A stretch of DNA of 24,917 nt from Candidatus Omnitrophota bacterium (GCA_023247815.1 JAHFFS010000002.1:1-24917); one strand, 5' to 3'; positions 7,796 to 15,490 are shown, counted from the stretch's first letter. The notes: generated from the sequence alone by a model not told the origin. Numbers and translations are program-made.

Positions 7796-8377
7796 ATGTT
7801 AAAAGAAATCCTATCTCAGATCAATTGGGTCGATGTTCTAAGTATTTGTATCCTATTGCGTTGCATCTGGACAGGGGCGAGTAAAGGAATTTTTATTGAG
7901 TTTTTTAAGCTGTTGGGAATGTTCTTTGCTATATTTTTCAGTATCCACTATTATTTGAAGTTGGCGGTCATTTTACGCGATCGCGGACATGTTCCCGTCA
8001 GCATTTGTGAGATAGCGGCCTTTGTTTTGATCTGGATCGTTGCCCTTATAGTCTTTAACGGCATTCGGTCGCTCGTGAGCCTCTGGATCAGCGGCGAGGA
8101 ATTGAATTTTTTAAGTCGGTTGGGGGGGGTGTTGGTGGGTGCTTTACGCAGTGTGCTGGTCGCCGGCCTAACGATCATTTTGTTGCTGGTTCCTGGGAAG
8201 GAAATGCTTAGCAAAGGCGTGCAAGACTCTTATTCTGGATCGCGGTTATCGCAAGTGCCCCTTCAGATCTACCGTTTTGGTTTTGAGAATATCGTCAAAA
8301 CCTATTTTCCCTTAGAGCCAAATGCGATGGAATCATTGCGTTCTTCCTCTCACCAAGGGAATCGAAAACAGCCATAA
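7796..8377 (+). CDS. CvpA-family membrane protein
   Basis: A 193-residue integral membrane protein that resembles the CvpA (colicin V production) family. Its members are multi-pass inner-membrane proteins of poorly defined role. After INWVDVLSICILLRCIWTGASKG, the amphipathic start with a family-like Asp and small-residue turn, there are about four hydrophobic segments. They cover the first 25 residues, FFKLLGMFFAIFFS, ISICEIAAFVLIWIVALIVF-like sequence, and VLVAGLTIILLLVP. The C-terminal 50 residues are polar. The ATG at 7796 is chosen because the strong promoter ends at 7768; a longer in-frame form from 7715 would run through that promoter. There is no clear Shine-Dalgarno in the short leader. 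It probably heads the transcript that continues into the NIF3-like gene, dnaG and rpoD. Confidence 0.75.
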   Translation: MLKEILSQINWVDVLSICILLRCIWTGASKGIFIEFFKLLGMFFAIFFSIHYYLKLAVILRDRGHVPVSICEIAAFVLIWIVALIVFNGIRSLVSLWISGEELNFLSRLGGVLVGALRSVLVAGLTIILLLVPGKEMLSKGVQDSYSGSRLSQVPLQIYRFGFENIVKTYFPLEPNAMESLRSSSHQGNRKQP

Positions 8378-8406
8378 GTTTTTTTGTCAACCGTGTGGAG
8401 GATGCC

Positions 8407-9360
8407 TTGAGACTTGGGGATCTTCATAAATTTTTTATTCAAGAAGGCATTGCGGCGGATCCACGGAAAAGCGCGCAGGTCGAAGCCCAGTTACGGAAGG
8501 CCAAATCCGAATTTCGAAAGTTGAAATCTTCGGAAAGAAAGTTCTTTGATAGAGAAAAATTCTGGAACCCTTACGCGGATTCGCGGATCCTCAACGGGGA
8601 CCCGGAAAGAGAAATCAAGCGGATCATGGTCGGCATCGATATCGATGTCAGTGAAATCTTGATGGCGAAAGAATTGTCCCGCAGCAAGGAACCGATTGAT
8701 CTGGTCCTGGCTCATCATCCGATCGGGATCGCCTTGGCGGGATTGTGCGAAGTGATGGATTTGCAGACCGACGTTCTAAAGAACCTTAAATTACCGTCGA
8801 AGGTTGCTGAAGGATTGATGAATCGGCGCATCGCGGAAGTCAGTCGTCGGTTGCATAGCGATAATCATACCCAAACCGTTGACGCGGCGCGATTGCTTGA
8901 AGTTCCTTTAATGAGTTGTCATACGCCGACGGATAATCACGTGACGCGGTATTTGCAGCAACGGATGGATCAAAAGAAACCGAAAACTTGTAGCAACGTG
9001 GTCGATCTTTTATTGGCAGAACCGGAATATCGTGCTGGTGCGGCGCTCAAGTCCGGCCCAACGGTCTTGGTTGGCGGCAAGAAAGATCCCGCCGGACGGA
9101 TTCTTGTTGATATGACCGGTGGTACTGAAGGGTCCAAAGAGGTTTTTGCCAGGTTGTCGCAGGTTGGGATCAATACGTTGCTTTGCATGCATTTGTCGGA
9201 GCAGCATTTCACGAGGGTGAAAACGGAATTTTTAAATGTGGTCAATGCCGGGCACATGGCGAGTGATAATTTGGGGATCAATCTGCTTTTAGACAAATTG
9301 CAAAAAAAGACCACGATTGATATTGTTGAATGCTCGGGATTTAAGAGGTTTCGACGCTGA
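8407..9360 (+). CDS. NIF3-like (DUF34) protein
   Basis: A 317-residue protein with the hallmark of the NIF3/DUF34 family of dinuclear-metal proteins. This is the histidine pair in DLVLAHHPIG, plus a C-terminal LLCMHLSEQHF...NVVNAGHMASDN region with further His/Glu candidate ligands. The family's biochemical role is still unsettled. The first 60 residues are charged and helical and precede the fold. The start chosen is TTG at 8407, because GGAGG (8397-8401) lies 5 bases upstream; a GTG at 8395 would place that ribosome binding site inside the gene. The stop overlaps the dnaG ATG in TGATG, so translational coupling with primase is likely. The same coupling in related genomes would hint at a role near replication or nucleotide metabolism, but that is inference. 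Confidence 0.8.
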   Translation: MRLGDLHKFFIQEGIAADPRKSAQVEAQLRKAKSEFRKLKSSERKFFDREKFWNPYADSRILNGDPEREIKRIMVGIDIDVSEILMAKELSRSKEPIDLVLAHHPIGIALAGLCEVMDLQTDVLKNLKLPSKVAEGLMNRRIAEVSRRLHSDNHTQTVDAARLLEVPLMSCHTPTDNHVTRYLQQRMDQKKPKTCSNVVDLLLAEPEYRAGAALKSGPTVLVGGKKDPAGRILVDMTGGTEGSKEVFARLSQVGINTLLCMHLSEQHFTRVKTEFLNVVNAGHMASDNLGINLLLDKLQKKTTIDIVECSGFKRFRR

Positions 9361-11135
9361 TGGGCTTCATTCCCAACGAAGTGATCCAAGAAGTTTTAGA
9401 CCGCTGTGATATCGTTGAGCTGATATCAACGTATATTCCGTTGAAGCGTTCCGGGCAAAATTTTAAAGGATTGTCACCGTTTCAGCATGAGAAGACAGCA
9501 TCGTTCTTTGTCAGTCCTAAAAAACAGATTTTTCATTGCTTCAGCTCCGGAATGGGAGGCAATGCCATTACCTTTGTCATGAAAATGGAGCGGCTGGAGT
9601 TTCCAGAAGCGGTGCAATTTTTGGCCGATAAAGTCGGGGTGGTCATCCCGAAAAAGGATTTACGGGACGAGAAGGAACAGCAAAAAAAACAGGTGGCCTT
9701 TGACATCAACCGGCAGGCGCTTGAATATTTTCATAAAAATTTGATTTCGGACCGTCGACCGTCGGCCCAGCAGGCGCGAGAATATTTGAAGTCACGCAAC
9801 GTCAATTTGGAAGACGCCAAACGGTTTCAGTTGGGTTACGCGCTTGAGGAATGGGACGGGCTCATCAAGCATCTGCGTGGCAGCGGTATCAGCCTTTCGC
9901 AGATGGAGAGTGCCGGACTTATCGTTCCCCGACGGGAAGGCCAAGGATTTTATGATCGCTTTCGCGAGCGGATCATCTTTCCGATCTTTGATATCCAAGG
10001 GCGCTGTGTCGCTTTTGGCGCCCGGACTATGCAGAAAGAAAACACGGCGAAGTATGTCAATTCACCGGAAACCGATCTTTATACCAAGGGGAAGCATCTC
10101 TACGGATTCCATCTGGCGAAAGACGCCGTGATCCGTGAAGACCGGGTGTTGGTCGTCGAAGGTTATATGGATTTCATGGTTCCGTTTAAAAACGGAATTG
10201 AAAATATCGTGGCGTCCTTAGGAACGGCCTTGACCATTGATCAGATCCGTTTGCTCCGTCGCTACACCAAGAATGTCGTGATGTTATTTGATGCCGATCT
10301 CGCCGGACAGTCGGCGATGCTACGCAGCATCGATCTTTTGATTGCCGAAGATTTGAACGTGAAGTTGGTTTGCTTAGCGGAGGGCCATGATCCGGATTCA
10401 TTTGTTCAGCAGTTTGGCGCGGAGGCCCTTAAAAAAATGATTGAATCCGCGGAATCGATCTTTGATTTCAAATTGAAATTGCTGTTACGGCGCGCGCCAG
10501 ACTCAAATATTGAAACGACCGCGCAGATTGCCGTGGAGATGCTCGCGACCATCGATCAGTTCAGCAATGCCATTGTTAAGTCGGAATACATCCGTCGTTT
10601 AGCGCATGAATTGCGCGTTAAAGAGGACACGCTTTGGGAAGAGCTGAAAAAGCTCGGGCCAAAGAATACGGGGCGAGTGAGTTTCAGTCAGGCCGAGCCA
10701 TCGGTGCCGGTCAGTCAGCCGATCCGGCCGGTGGAACGGGATTTGGTGCACTTGATGTTGGAAGATGACCAATTCATTGATTTGACCAAGTCGGCCGTCG
10801 AGTTGGACGATTTTCAAAATTCGAATGTGCGCGATGTCGTGAAAAAGATTTTTGATTTGTTTGCGCAGGGGCAGAAGATTTCTCCGGCGTCGCTCGTGAA
10901 TTGTTTTGATGATGAGAAGGTCTCGCGGCTCATTTCCGCCATCGTCTCATCGTCGGAGAGTGTGTTGGGAAATAAGCACAAGGTCCATGAGGACTGTATC
11001 AAACGGCTGCGGCAGGAACGTGTGCGGTCGCAGCGCCAGAAGTTGCAGCAGGAGATGCAGGACGCGAAAAATATTGGGGACCAAGAGAAGTTGGATCATT
11101 TGGTAAGGGAGTTTAATCAATTAATCAAGGGGTAG
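9360..11135 (+). CDS. dnaG: DNA primase DnaG with a degenerate zinc finger
   Basis: Makes RNA primers for DNA replication and works with the replicative helicase. The protein is 591 residues, a normal length. The N-terminal CHC2 zinc-finger region aligns well, but of the usual Cys, His, Cys, Cys ligands only C60 remains. S39 and Q42 (with H43 next to it) and S63 stand at the other positions (SPFQHEKT and FHCFSSG). The catalytic core is intact: YDRFRERIIFPIFD, TOPRIM glutamate in VEGYMD (E267), FDADLAGQSA (D311, D313) and GHDPDSF. The C-terminal third is helical, like a helicase-binding domain. It overlaps the upstream NIF3-like gene by one base and ends 5 bases before rpoD. Confidence 0.95.
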   Translation: MGFIPNEVIQEVLDRCDIVELISTYIPLKRSGQNFKGLSPFQHEKTASFFVSPKKQIFHCFSSGMGGNAITFVMKMERLEFPEAVQFLADKVGVVIPKKDLRDEKEQQKKQVAFDINRQALEYFHKNLISDRRPSAQQAREYLKSRNVNLEDAKRFQLGYALEEWDGLIKHLRGSGISLSQMESAGLIVPRREGQGFYDRFRERIIFPIFDIQGRCVAFGARTMQKENTAKYVNSPETDLYTKGKHLYGFHLAKDAVIREDRVLVVEGYMDFMVPFKNGIENIVASLGTALTIDQIRLLRRYTKNVVMLFDADLAGQSAMLRSIDLLIAEDLNVKLVCLAEGHDPDSFVQQFGAEALKKMIESAESIFDFKLKLLLRRAPDSNIETTAQIAVEMLATIDQFSNAIVKSEYIRRLAHELRVKEDTLWEELKKLGPKNTGRVSFSQAEPSVPVSQPIRPVERDLVHLMLEDDQFIDLTKSAVELDDFQNSNVRDVVKKIFDLFAQGQKISPASLVNCFDDEKVSRLISAIVSSSESVLGNKHKVHEDCIKRLRQERVRSQRQKLQQEMQDAKNIGDQEKLDHLVREFNQLIKG

Positions 11136-11140
11136 AAAAA

Positions 11141-12721
11141 ATGAACCGTAAAGAGTTGAAGAATGATCTCGATAAGTTGATCGCCCTTGGAAAAAAGAAA
11201 GGGTATTTGACTTATGATGAGGTGAACGACACCTTGTCGGAGAAGATCGATTCGTCAGAAGAGATTGATCATGTGTTTGAGATCCTTGACGGAAAAAACA
11301 TCAAGGTCATCGAGTCCGAGGAAGATGCCGAGGAGATGGAACTCGAGGATGAAGAGAGCCGTGAGCAACAGGTGCGCCGTCTGCGCGAAGAGCAGACCCG
11401 CGACGATGAATACGCGGATAAATTCATACCGCTTGATGATCCGGTCAAGATGTATCTCAAACAGATGGGATCGATCCCGCTTTTGACCCGTGAAGAAGAA
11501 ATCAGCCTGGCCAAACGCATTGAGGAGACCGAACAGAAATTTGCCGAGGCGTTGTTTATGACGTCTTATGCCCGAAAAGAGGCCTTGGAAAAGGTCAATC
11601 TGGTTTTGAAAGAGCAGATCAACGTCGAGGATGTGATTAAGGACGAATTGGAAAGACGCCCCAAACTGATCCGGGATTTGAACCAGATCATCAAGCGGGT
11701 GCGGCATAGCCGGGTCGGGACGGAACAAGCGGCCATGGCGTTGGCCGAATTCAAACTCACGGCAACCGTGAACGAGGAAATTGTTGAAAGGATGGTCGAG
11801 CTGATTGATTCGGTTGAAAGGATCGATAAGGCCCTGAAAGGAAACCGGAAAGACAAGAATACGGCGCAGCTGCGCAAGGAGCGAAGCCGGTATCAGAAGG
11901 CCCTGGGCGATTCCATCGGGAATCTCAAAGAGCAGTTGCGGGTCATCAAGATCCGTCAGTCAAAATTCAATAAGGCCAAGAAACTTTTGGTTGAGGCGAA
12001 TCTGCGTTTGGTCGTCAGCATCGCCAAGAAATATATCAACCGTGGTCTGTCCTTTTTGGATTTGATCCAAGAGGGGAACATGGGGTTGATCCGCGCGGTT
12101 GAGAAATTTGAATACAAACGCGGGTACAAATTTTCAACTTACGCGACTTGGTGGATCCGTCAGGCGATCACCCGATCAATCGCCGATCAAGCGCGCACCA
12201 TCAGGATTCCGGTCCACATGACCGAGACCATCAATAAAATCATTCGGATCTCCCGTTTGTTTGTGCAGGAGTACGGCCGGGAACCGACGGCACAGGAAAT
12301 TTCCAAGCAGATGAGGATTTCGGTCACCAAAGTCAAAGAGATTTTAAAAATTTCGCAGGTGCCGATCTCTTTGCAAACTCCGATCGGTGATGAAGGCGAT
12401 ACCAATTTCGGTGATTTCATAGAAGATAAAAAGGCGGTGTCACCGGCGAACGCAACACTGCATTCGATGTTGAAGGAAGAAATTTCCACTGTTTTAGAGA
12501 GCCTGGATTCTCGCGAACGTAAAATTTTGGAATTGCGTTTCGGGATTCATGACGGCACCAGCCGCACCTTGGAAGAGGTGGGCAGTGAATTCAACGTGAC
12601 CCGTGAACGGGTTCGTCAAATCGAATCCAAGGCCCTGCGGAAATTGCGCCATCCGACCAGGTCTCGTCGGATCAAGCAGTTTCTTGACATCTCTTCACGT
12701 GAGGTGGAGGTTGCCATTTAA
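11141..12721 (+). CDS. rpoD: RNA polymerase primary sigma factor (sigma70/RpoD)
   Basis: The housekeeping sigma factor that directs RNA polymerase to promoters such as the TTGACA/TATAAT ones in this window. The 526-residue protein has a region 1.1 (residues 1-60), a very acidic linker (60-80), and region 1.2 (DDPVKMYLKQMG). A non-conserved helical insert follows, then region 2 (LVEANLRLVVSIAKKY, FLDLIQEGNMGLIRAVEKF, FSTYATWWIRQAITRSIADQ) and region 3. Region 4.2 has an intact helix-turn-helix, TLEEVGSEFNVTRERVRQIE. AAGGGG precedes the ATG. It lies 5 bases after dnaG, matching the classic macromolecular-synthesis operon order, but without rpsU. A strong terminator follows. Confidence 0.97.
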   Translation: MNRKELKNDLDKLIALGKKKGYLTYDEVNDTLSEKIDSSEEIDHVFEILDGKNIKVIESEEDAEEMELEDEESREQQVRRLREEQTRDDEYADKFIPLDDPVKMYLKQMGSIPLLTREEEISLAKRIEETEQKFAEALFMTSYARKEALEKVNLVLKEQINVEDVIKDELERRPKLIRDLNQIIKRVRHSRVGTEQAAMALAEFKLTATVNEEIVERMVELIDSVERIDKALKGNRKDKNTAQLRKERSRYQKALGDSIGNLKEQLRVIKIRQSKFNKAKKLLVEANLRLVVSIAKKYINRGLSFLDLIQEGNMGLIRAVEKFEYKRGYKFSTYATWWIRQAITRSIADQARTIRIPVHMTETINKIIRISRLFVQEYGREPTAQEISKQMRISVTKVKEILKISQVPISLQTPIGDEGDTNFGDFIEDKKAVSPANATLHSMLKEEISTVLESLDSRERKILELRFGIHDGTSRTLEEVGSEFNVTRERVRQIESKALRKLRHPTRSRRIKQFLDISSREVEVAI

Positions 12722-12749
12722 CGAGTGTCAAATTGTTGTTTTGATGGCG

Positions 12750-12790
12750 AAAGGCCTGCTGACCGGTATGGGCAGGCCTTTTCGTTTTTA
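12750..12790 (+). terminator. Intrinsic terminator after rpoD
   Basis: A perfect 10-base stem, AAAGGCCTGC (12750-12759) with GCAGGCCTTT (12772-12781), encloses a 12-base loop and is followed by CGTTTTTAT. It lies 29 bases after the rpoD stop and only 19 bases before the next ATG. It should close the cvpA-NIF3-dnaG-rpoD transcript. Confidence 0.85.
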
Positions 12791-12809
12791 TAGAAGAAAG
12801 CGATCGTTT

Positions 12810-13625
12810 ATGAAAAAAACAATATTGTTCATTTTGTTCTTCAGCCTTTTATGCGGTGTCGGGAAGAGTCGAGCCGAGGAAGACGCGTTTGATCCAAAGT
12901 TGAAAGAGCTCTGCAACGAAGTTGTGATGTCGATTTACCAAGAGATTGAAAAGGAAAAGGCGCGTTATCCAGAATTGGAAAATTTTGATAAGTCGCGTCT
13001 GACGGAAAATCAATATGGGATTTATCAAATCGATTATGAGTATACCGGCGAAGCGCGGGATAAGTCGCAGACACCTTATCGTTTTGGGGTGACCATTGAT
13101 CGCATGAAGGATGTCACGTTTGAACAGTCGCGAGATGCGTTCAATTTTGGTTTTCCTTTGCTGGATGTGAAATTTTCCGGCTATCAGCGCAAGCATTTGT
13201 TGCGCACCCAATTTGATGTCCTGCCGCTCATTCAAAAGTACGGAGAGCTGTTGGCGGGATATCAGCAGGAATATCTCCCTTTGCGGCTTGAGTTGCGCAC
13301 GATAAAGGACTCTTATCACGTGCGGGAAGATGTTGAATTCGAAGTGATTCTTAAGAATGTCAGCAAACGGCATATGATTGTTAAGGGATTGGGGCAGTCG
13401 ACCCTGTTTTTTCTTTTTGATAATCAGTATTGGGGGACCCGGCCAACAGACAATTCGCAGGGGGGAGAAAAGGTCATTTTGAAATCAGGGGAATCGATCC
13501 ATATGCGGTTCAAAGGAGAGAGTTTTCAGAAGCCACATAAGTTCGAGATCTTCAGCGTTTATCTGATGAGCATCAAAGGGGTTAACCCTACCGGGACGTT
13601 GAAAATAAGCGTTGTTGATGAGTGA
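12810..13625 (+). CDS. Secreted protein of unknown function
   Basis: A 271-residue protein that I do not recognise. It begins with a clear Sec signal peptide: MKK, a hydrophobic core TILFILFFSLLCG, and a likely cleavage after S-R-A before EEDAF (about residue 22). The Cys in the core does not fit a lipobox. The middle is mixed helix and strand with many Tyr residues. The last 115 residues (from LPLRLELRTIKDSYHVREDV) alternate strands around VEFEVILKNVS, a pattern like an immunoglobulin-type or BsuPI-like beta sandwich; that resemblance is weak. The ATG at 12810 is used because the frame upstream of it is rpoD coding sequence and the terminator. Expected location is the periplasm or cell surface. 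Confidence 0.7.
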   Translation: MKKTILFILFFSLLCGVGKSRAEEDAFDPKLKELCNEVVMSIYQEIEKEKARYPELENFDKSRLTENQYGIYQIDYEYTGEARDKSQTPYRFGVTIDRMKDVTFEQSRDAFNFGFPLLDVKFSGYQRKHLLRTQFDVLPLIQKYGELLAGYQQEYLPLRLELRTIKDSYHVREDVEFEVILKNVSKRHMIVKGLGQSTLFFLFDNQYWGTRPTDNSQGGEKVILKSGESIHMRFKGESFQKPHKFEIFSVYLMSIKGVNPTGTLKISVVDE

Positions 13626-13666
13626 AATCGCCTTAGGAATTGCCACACGTGTTCCCTCATATTCTG

Positions 13667-13695
13667 TTGAAAATCCAAAATCCTTGTGTTATATT
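13667..13695 (+). promoter_or_regulatory. Promoter of the tRNA pair
   Basis: TTGAAA (13667-13672), a 17-base spacer and TATATT (13690-13695) lie 51 bases before the first tRNA. Transcription from about 13702 would cover both tRNA genes and could read on into the zinc-ribbon protein gene, since no terminator is visible after the second tRNA. Confidence 0.6.
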
Positions 13696-13746
13696 GAAAG
13701 TCAAAATTTTCGGGAAATAAAAGAGTTACAGCAAATTTGTGGATGA

Positions 13747-13820
13747 GGGCCCATAGCTCAGCCGGTTAGAGCAGTTGACTCATAATCAATTGGTCCGTGG
13801 TTCAAGTCCACGTGGGCCCA
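13747..13820 (+). tRNA. tRNA-Ile2 (anticodon CAU, lysidine type), or elongator tRNA-Met
   Basis: A full 74-base cloverleaf. The 7-pair acceptor stem is GGGCCCA with TGGGCCC, the D arm is GCTCAG...TAGAGC, and the T arm is CGTGG-TTCAAGT-CCACG. The anticodon stem GTTGA/TCAAT closes the loop CTCATAA, with anticodon CAT at 13781-13783. Discriminator A ends the gene and CCA is not encoded. The body (GACTCATAATC, TTGGTC, GTTCAAGTCCA) resembles the isoleucine tRNA that reads AUA after TilS adds lysidine, more than elongator Met. The fully paired acceptor end excludes initiator Met. Confidence 0.9.
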
Positions 13821-13836
13821 GAATGTAAAATGGGCT

Positions 13837-13861
13837 GTTTACCGACGCTGAGTCGGCAAAC
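13837..13861 (+). other. Stem-loop in the spacer between the two tRNA genes
   Basis: GTTT and CCGAC (13837-13846, one mismatch) pair with GTCGG and AAAC (13852-13861) around the loop GCTGA. A second small hairpin, ACCT-GGC-AGGT, follows a few bases later. There is no T-run, so it is more likely a processing or stability element of the dicistronic tRNA precursor than a terminator. This role is inferred only from position. Confidence 0.4.
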
Positions 13862-13896
13862 CGACCTGGCAGGTTATGATAAAGTTCAATCGAAAT

Positions 13897-13970
13897 GGGC
13901 GCATAGCTCAGCTGGTTAGAGCGTTGCCCTCACATGGCAGAGGTCGAAGGTTCGAGTCCTTCTGTGCCCA
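13897..13970 (+). tRNA. tRNA-Val (anticodon CAC)
   Basis: A 74-base cloverleaf. The acceptor stem GGGCGCA/TGTGCCC has one G-U pair, and the D arm is GCTCAGCTGGTTAGAGC. The anticodon stem TTGCC/GGCAG closes the loop CTCACAT, with anticodon CAC at 13931-13933. The T arm is GAAGG-TTCGAGT-CCTTC. Discriminator A, and again no encoded CCA, so CCA must be added by the nucleotidyltransferase. Confidence 0.95.
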
Positions 13971-14000
13971 TTATTGGTTTTGGGGAAAGGGAAAGATTCG

Positions 14001-14726
14001 TTGACGCAGACGACAATATTAGAGACGGTTAAAAAGCTGGTCGCGTTACAAAAGATTGATCGGGAAATATTTCATTTTAAGCGTGAACTCAAGGCCGGGC
14101 CTGAGGTTTTGGTGGAGGCGCAAAAGCAGTTCGAGGCCAAGAAGGCTAGGTTGAAGGAGCTCGAAGAAAAATTTAAGGCCATTCAACTTGAGCGCAAAGG
14201 ATTGGAAGGGGACCTGTTGGTCAAAGAGGACGCCATCTGCAAAGTCAATGCCCAGCTTTCCGAGATCAAGACCAATAAAGAATATACCGCGAAGCTCGTC
14301 GAGATTGAAGGGGTCAAGGCGGACAAATCAATCATCGAAGAAAAGATTTTGAATTTTTACGACCTCGGTGACCAGGTTCAGATCTCGATCAATCAGGAGA
14401 AAGAAGCGCTCAAGCAAGAAGAGCAAAAATATTTGAAGGAAAAGCAGGTCATCGAGGCCTCGATGAAAGACCTGGAAGGCAAAAAGTCGGTTTTGGAAAA
14501 TCAGCGCAAACAGGTTGCCCCGGAATTGGACAAGAATCTCCTGCTGAAATACGAGAAAATTTTGAACAACAAAGATGGATTGGCGTTGGTGCCGGTGACG
14601 GGTGCGTCCTGCGGCGGTTGTTACATGAATGTGCCGGCGCAAGTGGTTAATCAGATCAAGATGCACCAAGATATGGTGCAGTGCGAATTTTGCGCTCGGA
14701 TCCTTTATCTTCAAGAAGATGTGTGA
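14001..14726 (+). CDS. C4-type zinc-ribbon coiled-coil protein (DUF164 family)
   Basis: A 241-residue protein built of a long heptad-rich helical region (about residues 10-190) and a C-terminal zinc ribbon. The zinc ligands are C204-x2-C207 (SCGGCYM) and C228-x2-C231 (QCEFCAR). This architecture is that of a widespread bacterial family with predicted nucleic-acid binding and no settled function. TTG at 14001 is chosen because GGGAAAG (13989-13995) lies just upstream. An in-frame TTG at 13974 would sit 3 bases from the tRNA-Val end, with its ribosome binding site inside the mature tRNA. The next gene, RNase HI, begins 9 bases after the stop. Confidence 0.85.
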   Translation: MTQTTILETVKKLVALQKIDREIFHFKRELKAGPEVLVEAQKQFEAKKARLKELEEKFKAIQLERKGLEGDLLVKEDAICKVNAQLSEIKTNKEYTAKLVEIEGVKADKSIIEEKILNFYDLGDQVQISINQEKEALKQEEQKYLKEKQVIEASMKDLEGKKSVLENQRKQVAPELDKNLLLKYEKILNNKDGLALVPVTGASCGGCYMNVPAQVVNQIKMHQDMVQCEFCARILYLQEDV

Positions 14727-14735
14727 GGTTGCTCT

Positions 14736-15200
14736 TTGAACCGAAGTTTAACGGTATATACCGATGGGGCTTGTAGCGGCAATCCAGGAAGAGCGTCGAT
14801 CGGTGTTGTGATCCTTGAAAATGGTCAAGTGATCAAAGAGATCTCGAAGGCCATTGGCAACGCGACCAACAACATTGCCGAATATACCGCTTTGATTTGC
14901 GCTTTAGAAGCGTGTTCGGCTTTAAAGGCCGGCGAAGTTCATGTCTTTACCGACAGTGAACTGCTTTATAAGCAGATGATCGGACAATACAAAGTCCGTG
15001 ATGAGGGGATTAGATCTTTGTCAGATCAGGTTCGGCGTTTGATCTCGCAGGTGGGTCGTGTTGAAATACAGCACATCCCTCGGGAAAAAAACAAAGAAGC
15101 TGATCGGTTAGCGAAAAAGGCTCTCAAAGACGAGCAGGCCAAAATGGTTGCCTCCACGTCAAATGACGGGGGGGAGGAAAGTCCGAGCTCCAAAGGATAA
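14736..15200 (+). CDS. Ribonuclease HI family protein
   Basis: Cuts the RNA strand of RNA-DNA hybrids. The 154-residue protein has all four catalytic acids of the family: D10 in YTDGACSGNPG, E49 in NNIAEYTALICALEA, D73 in VFTDSELL, and D123 in KEADRLAKKAL. It starts with TTG at 14736; the ribosome binding site TGAGG overlaps the stop of the zinc-ribbon gene with a 7-base spacer. The conserved fold is complete by about residue 131. The last 23 residues, low in complexity and rich in Ser, Glu and Gly, are encoded by bases that are also the 5' part of RNase P RNA (from 15129), so this tail is probably a by-product of that overlap. Confidence 0.92.
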   Translation: MNRSLTVYTDGACSGNPGRASIGVVILENGQVIKEISKAIGNATNNIAEYTALICALEACSALKAGEVHVFTDSELLYKQMIGQYKVRDEGIRSLSDQVRRLISQVGRVEIQHIPREKNKEADRLAKKALKDEQAKMVASTSNDGGEESPSSKG

Positions 15201-15490
15201 TGCACCCTGGTCACGCAGGGCACTCGACGAAAGTCGGGGAGGATCAGAGCTACAGTGACGAAGTCCCGCCTTCCTTAAAATTTTTAAGGCGGGCGGGAAG
15301 TGAAACGAGCAATCTCTGCATGGAGCAAGGTCAAATAAGGGAAAATCCTGTTGACAGGAACGAGGCGATCCGTTTCGTCATATTCCCGGGTAGACCGCAA
15401 GCGTATGGGAAGCGATTCCTATAGTGAGTTCAATAACCATATTTCCTTTTCGAAGGAAACAACAAAACTCGGCTTATTGGTTTGCTCGTC
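15129..15490 (+). ncRNA. rnpB: RNase P RNA (bacterial type A-like)
   Basis: Catalytic RNA that trims the 5' end of tRNA precursors. Landmarks: GAGGAAAGTCC (from 15174, conserved region I and P4), TGGAGCAAGGTCAAATA (from 15321), CCCGGGTAGACCGC (from 15385) and ACAAAACTCGGCTTAT (from 15462). The ends are fixed by helix P1: 15129-15142 pairs with 15477-15490 over 14 consecutive pairs, two of them G-U. P2 is ATGGTT (15144-15149) with AACCAT (15435-15440). P4 CCGAG (15183-15187) pairs with CTCGG (15468-15472), where E. coli has CCGGG/CCCGG, so pairing is conserved. P12 is an AT-rich helix at 15264-15297. P15 is GGGAA (15339-15343) with TTCCC (15383-15387). The first 72 bases overlap the RNase HI gene. 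A T-rich stretch follows P1; no separate promoter is evident. Confidence 0.93.

Noticed and set aside
12603..12809. N-terminal extension of the secreted protein
   Set aside because: It is an alternate frame of rpoD region 4 and the rpoD terminator; the signal peptide begins at 12810.
12849..13373. A 174-codon minus-strand frame opposite the secreted protein
   Set aside because: The + strand gene has a signal peptide and sensible placement; the minus frame has no recognisable domain and is probably an antisense shadow.
13747..13970. tRNA genes as an integration site for a mobile element
   Set aside because: Both tRNAs are complete, no integrase or duplicated tRNA 3' end is seen, and flanking genes are housekeeping.
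15200..15424. A 74-codon open frame after RNase HI
   Set aside because: It lies wholly inside the RNase P RNA and its sequence is explained by conserved RNA motifs; no protein-like pattern.
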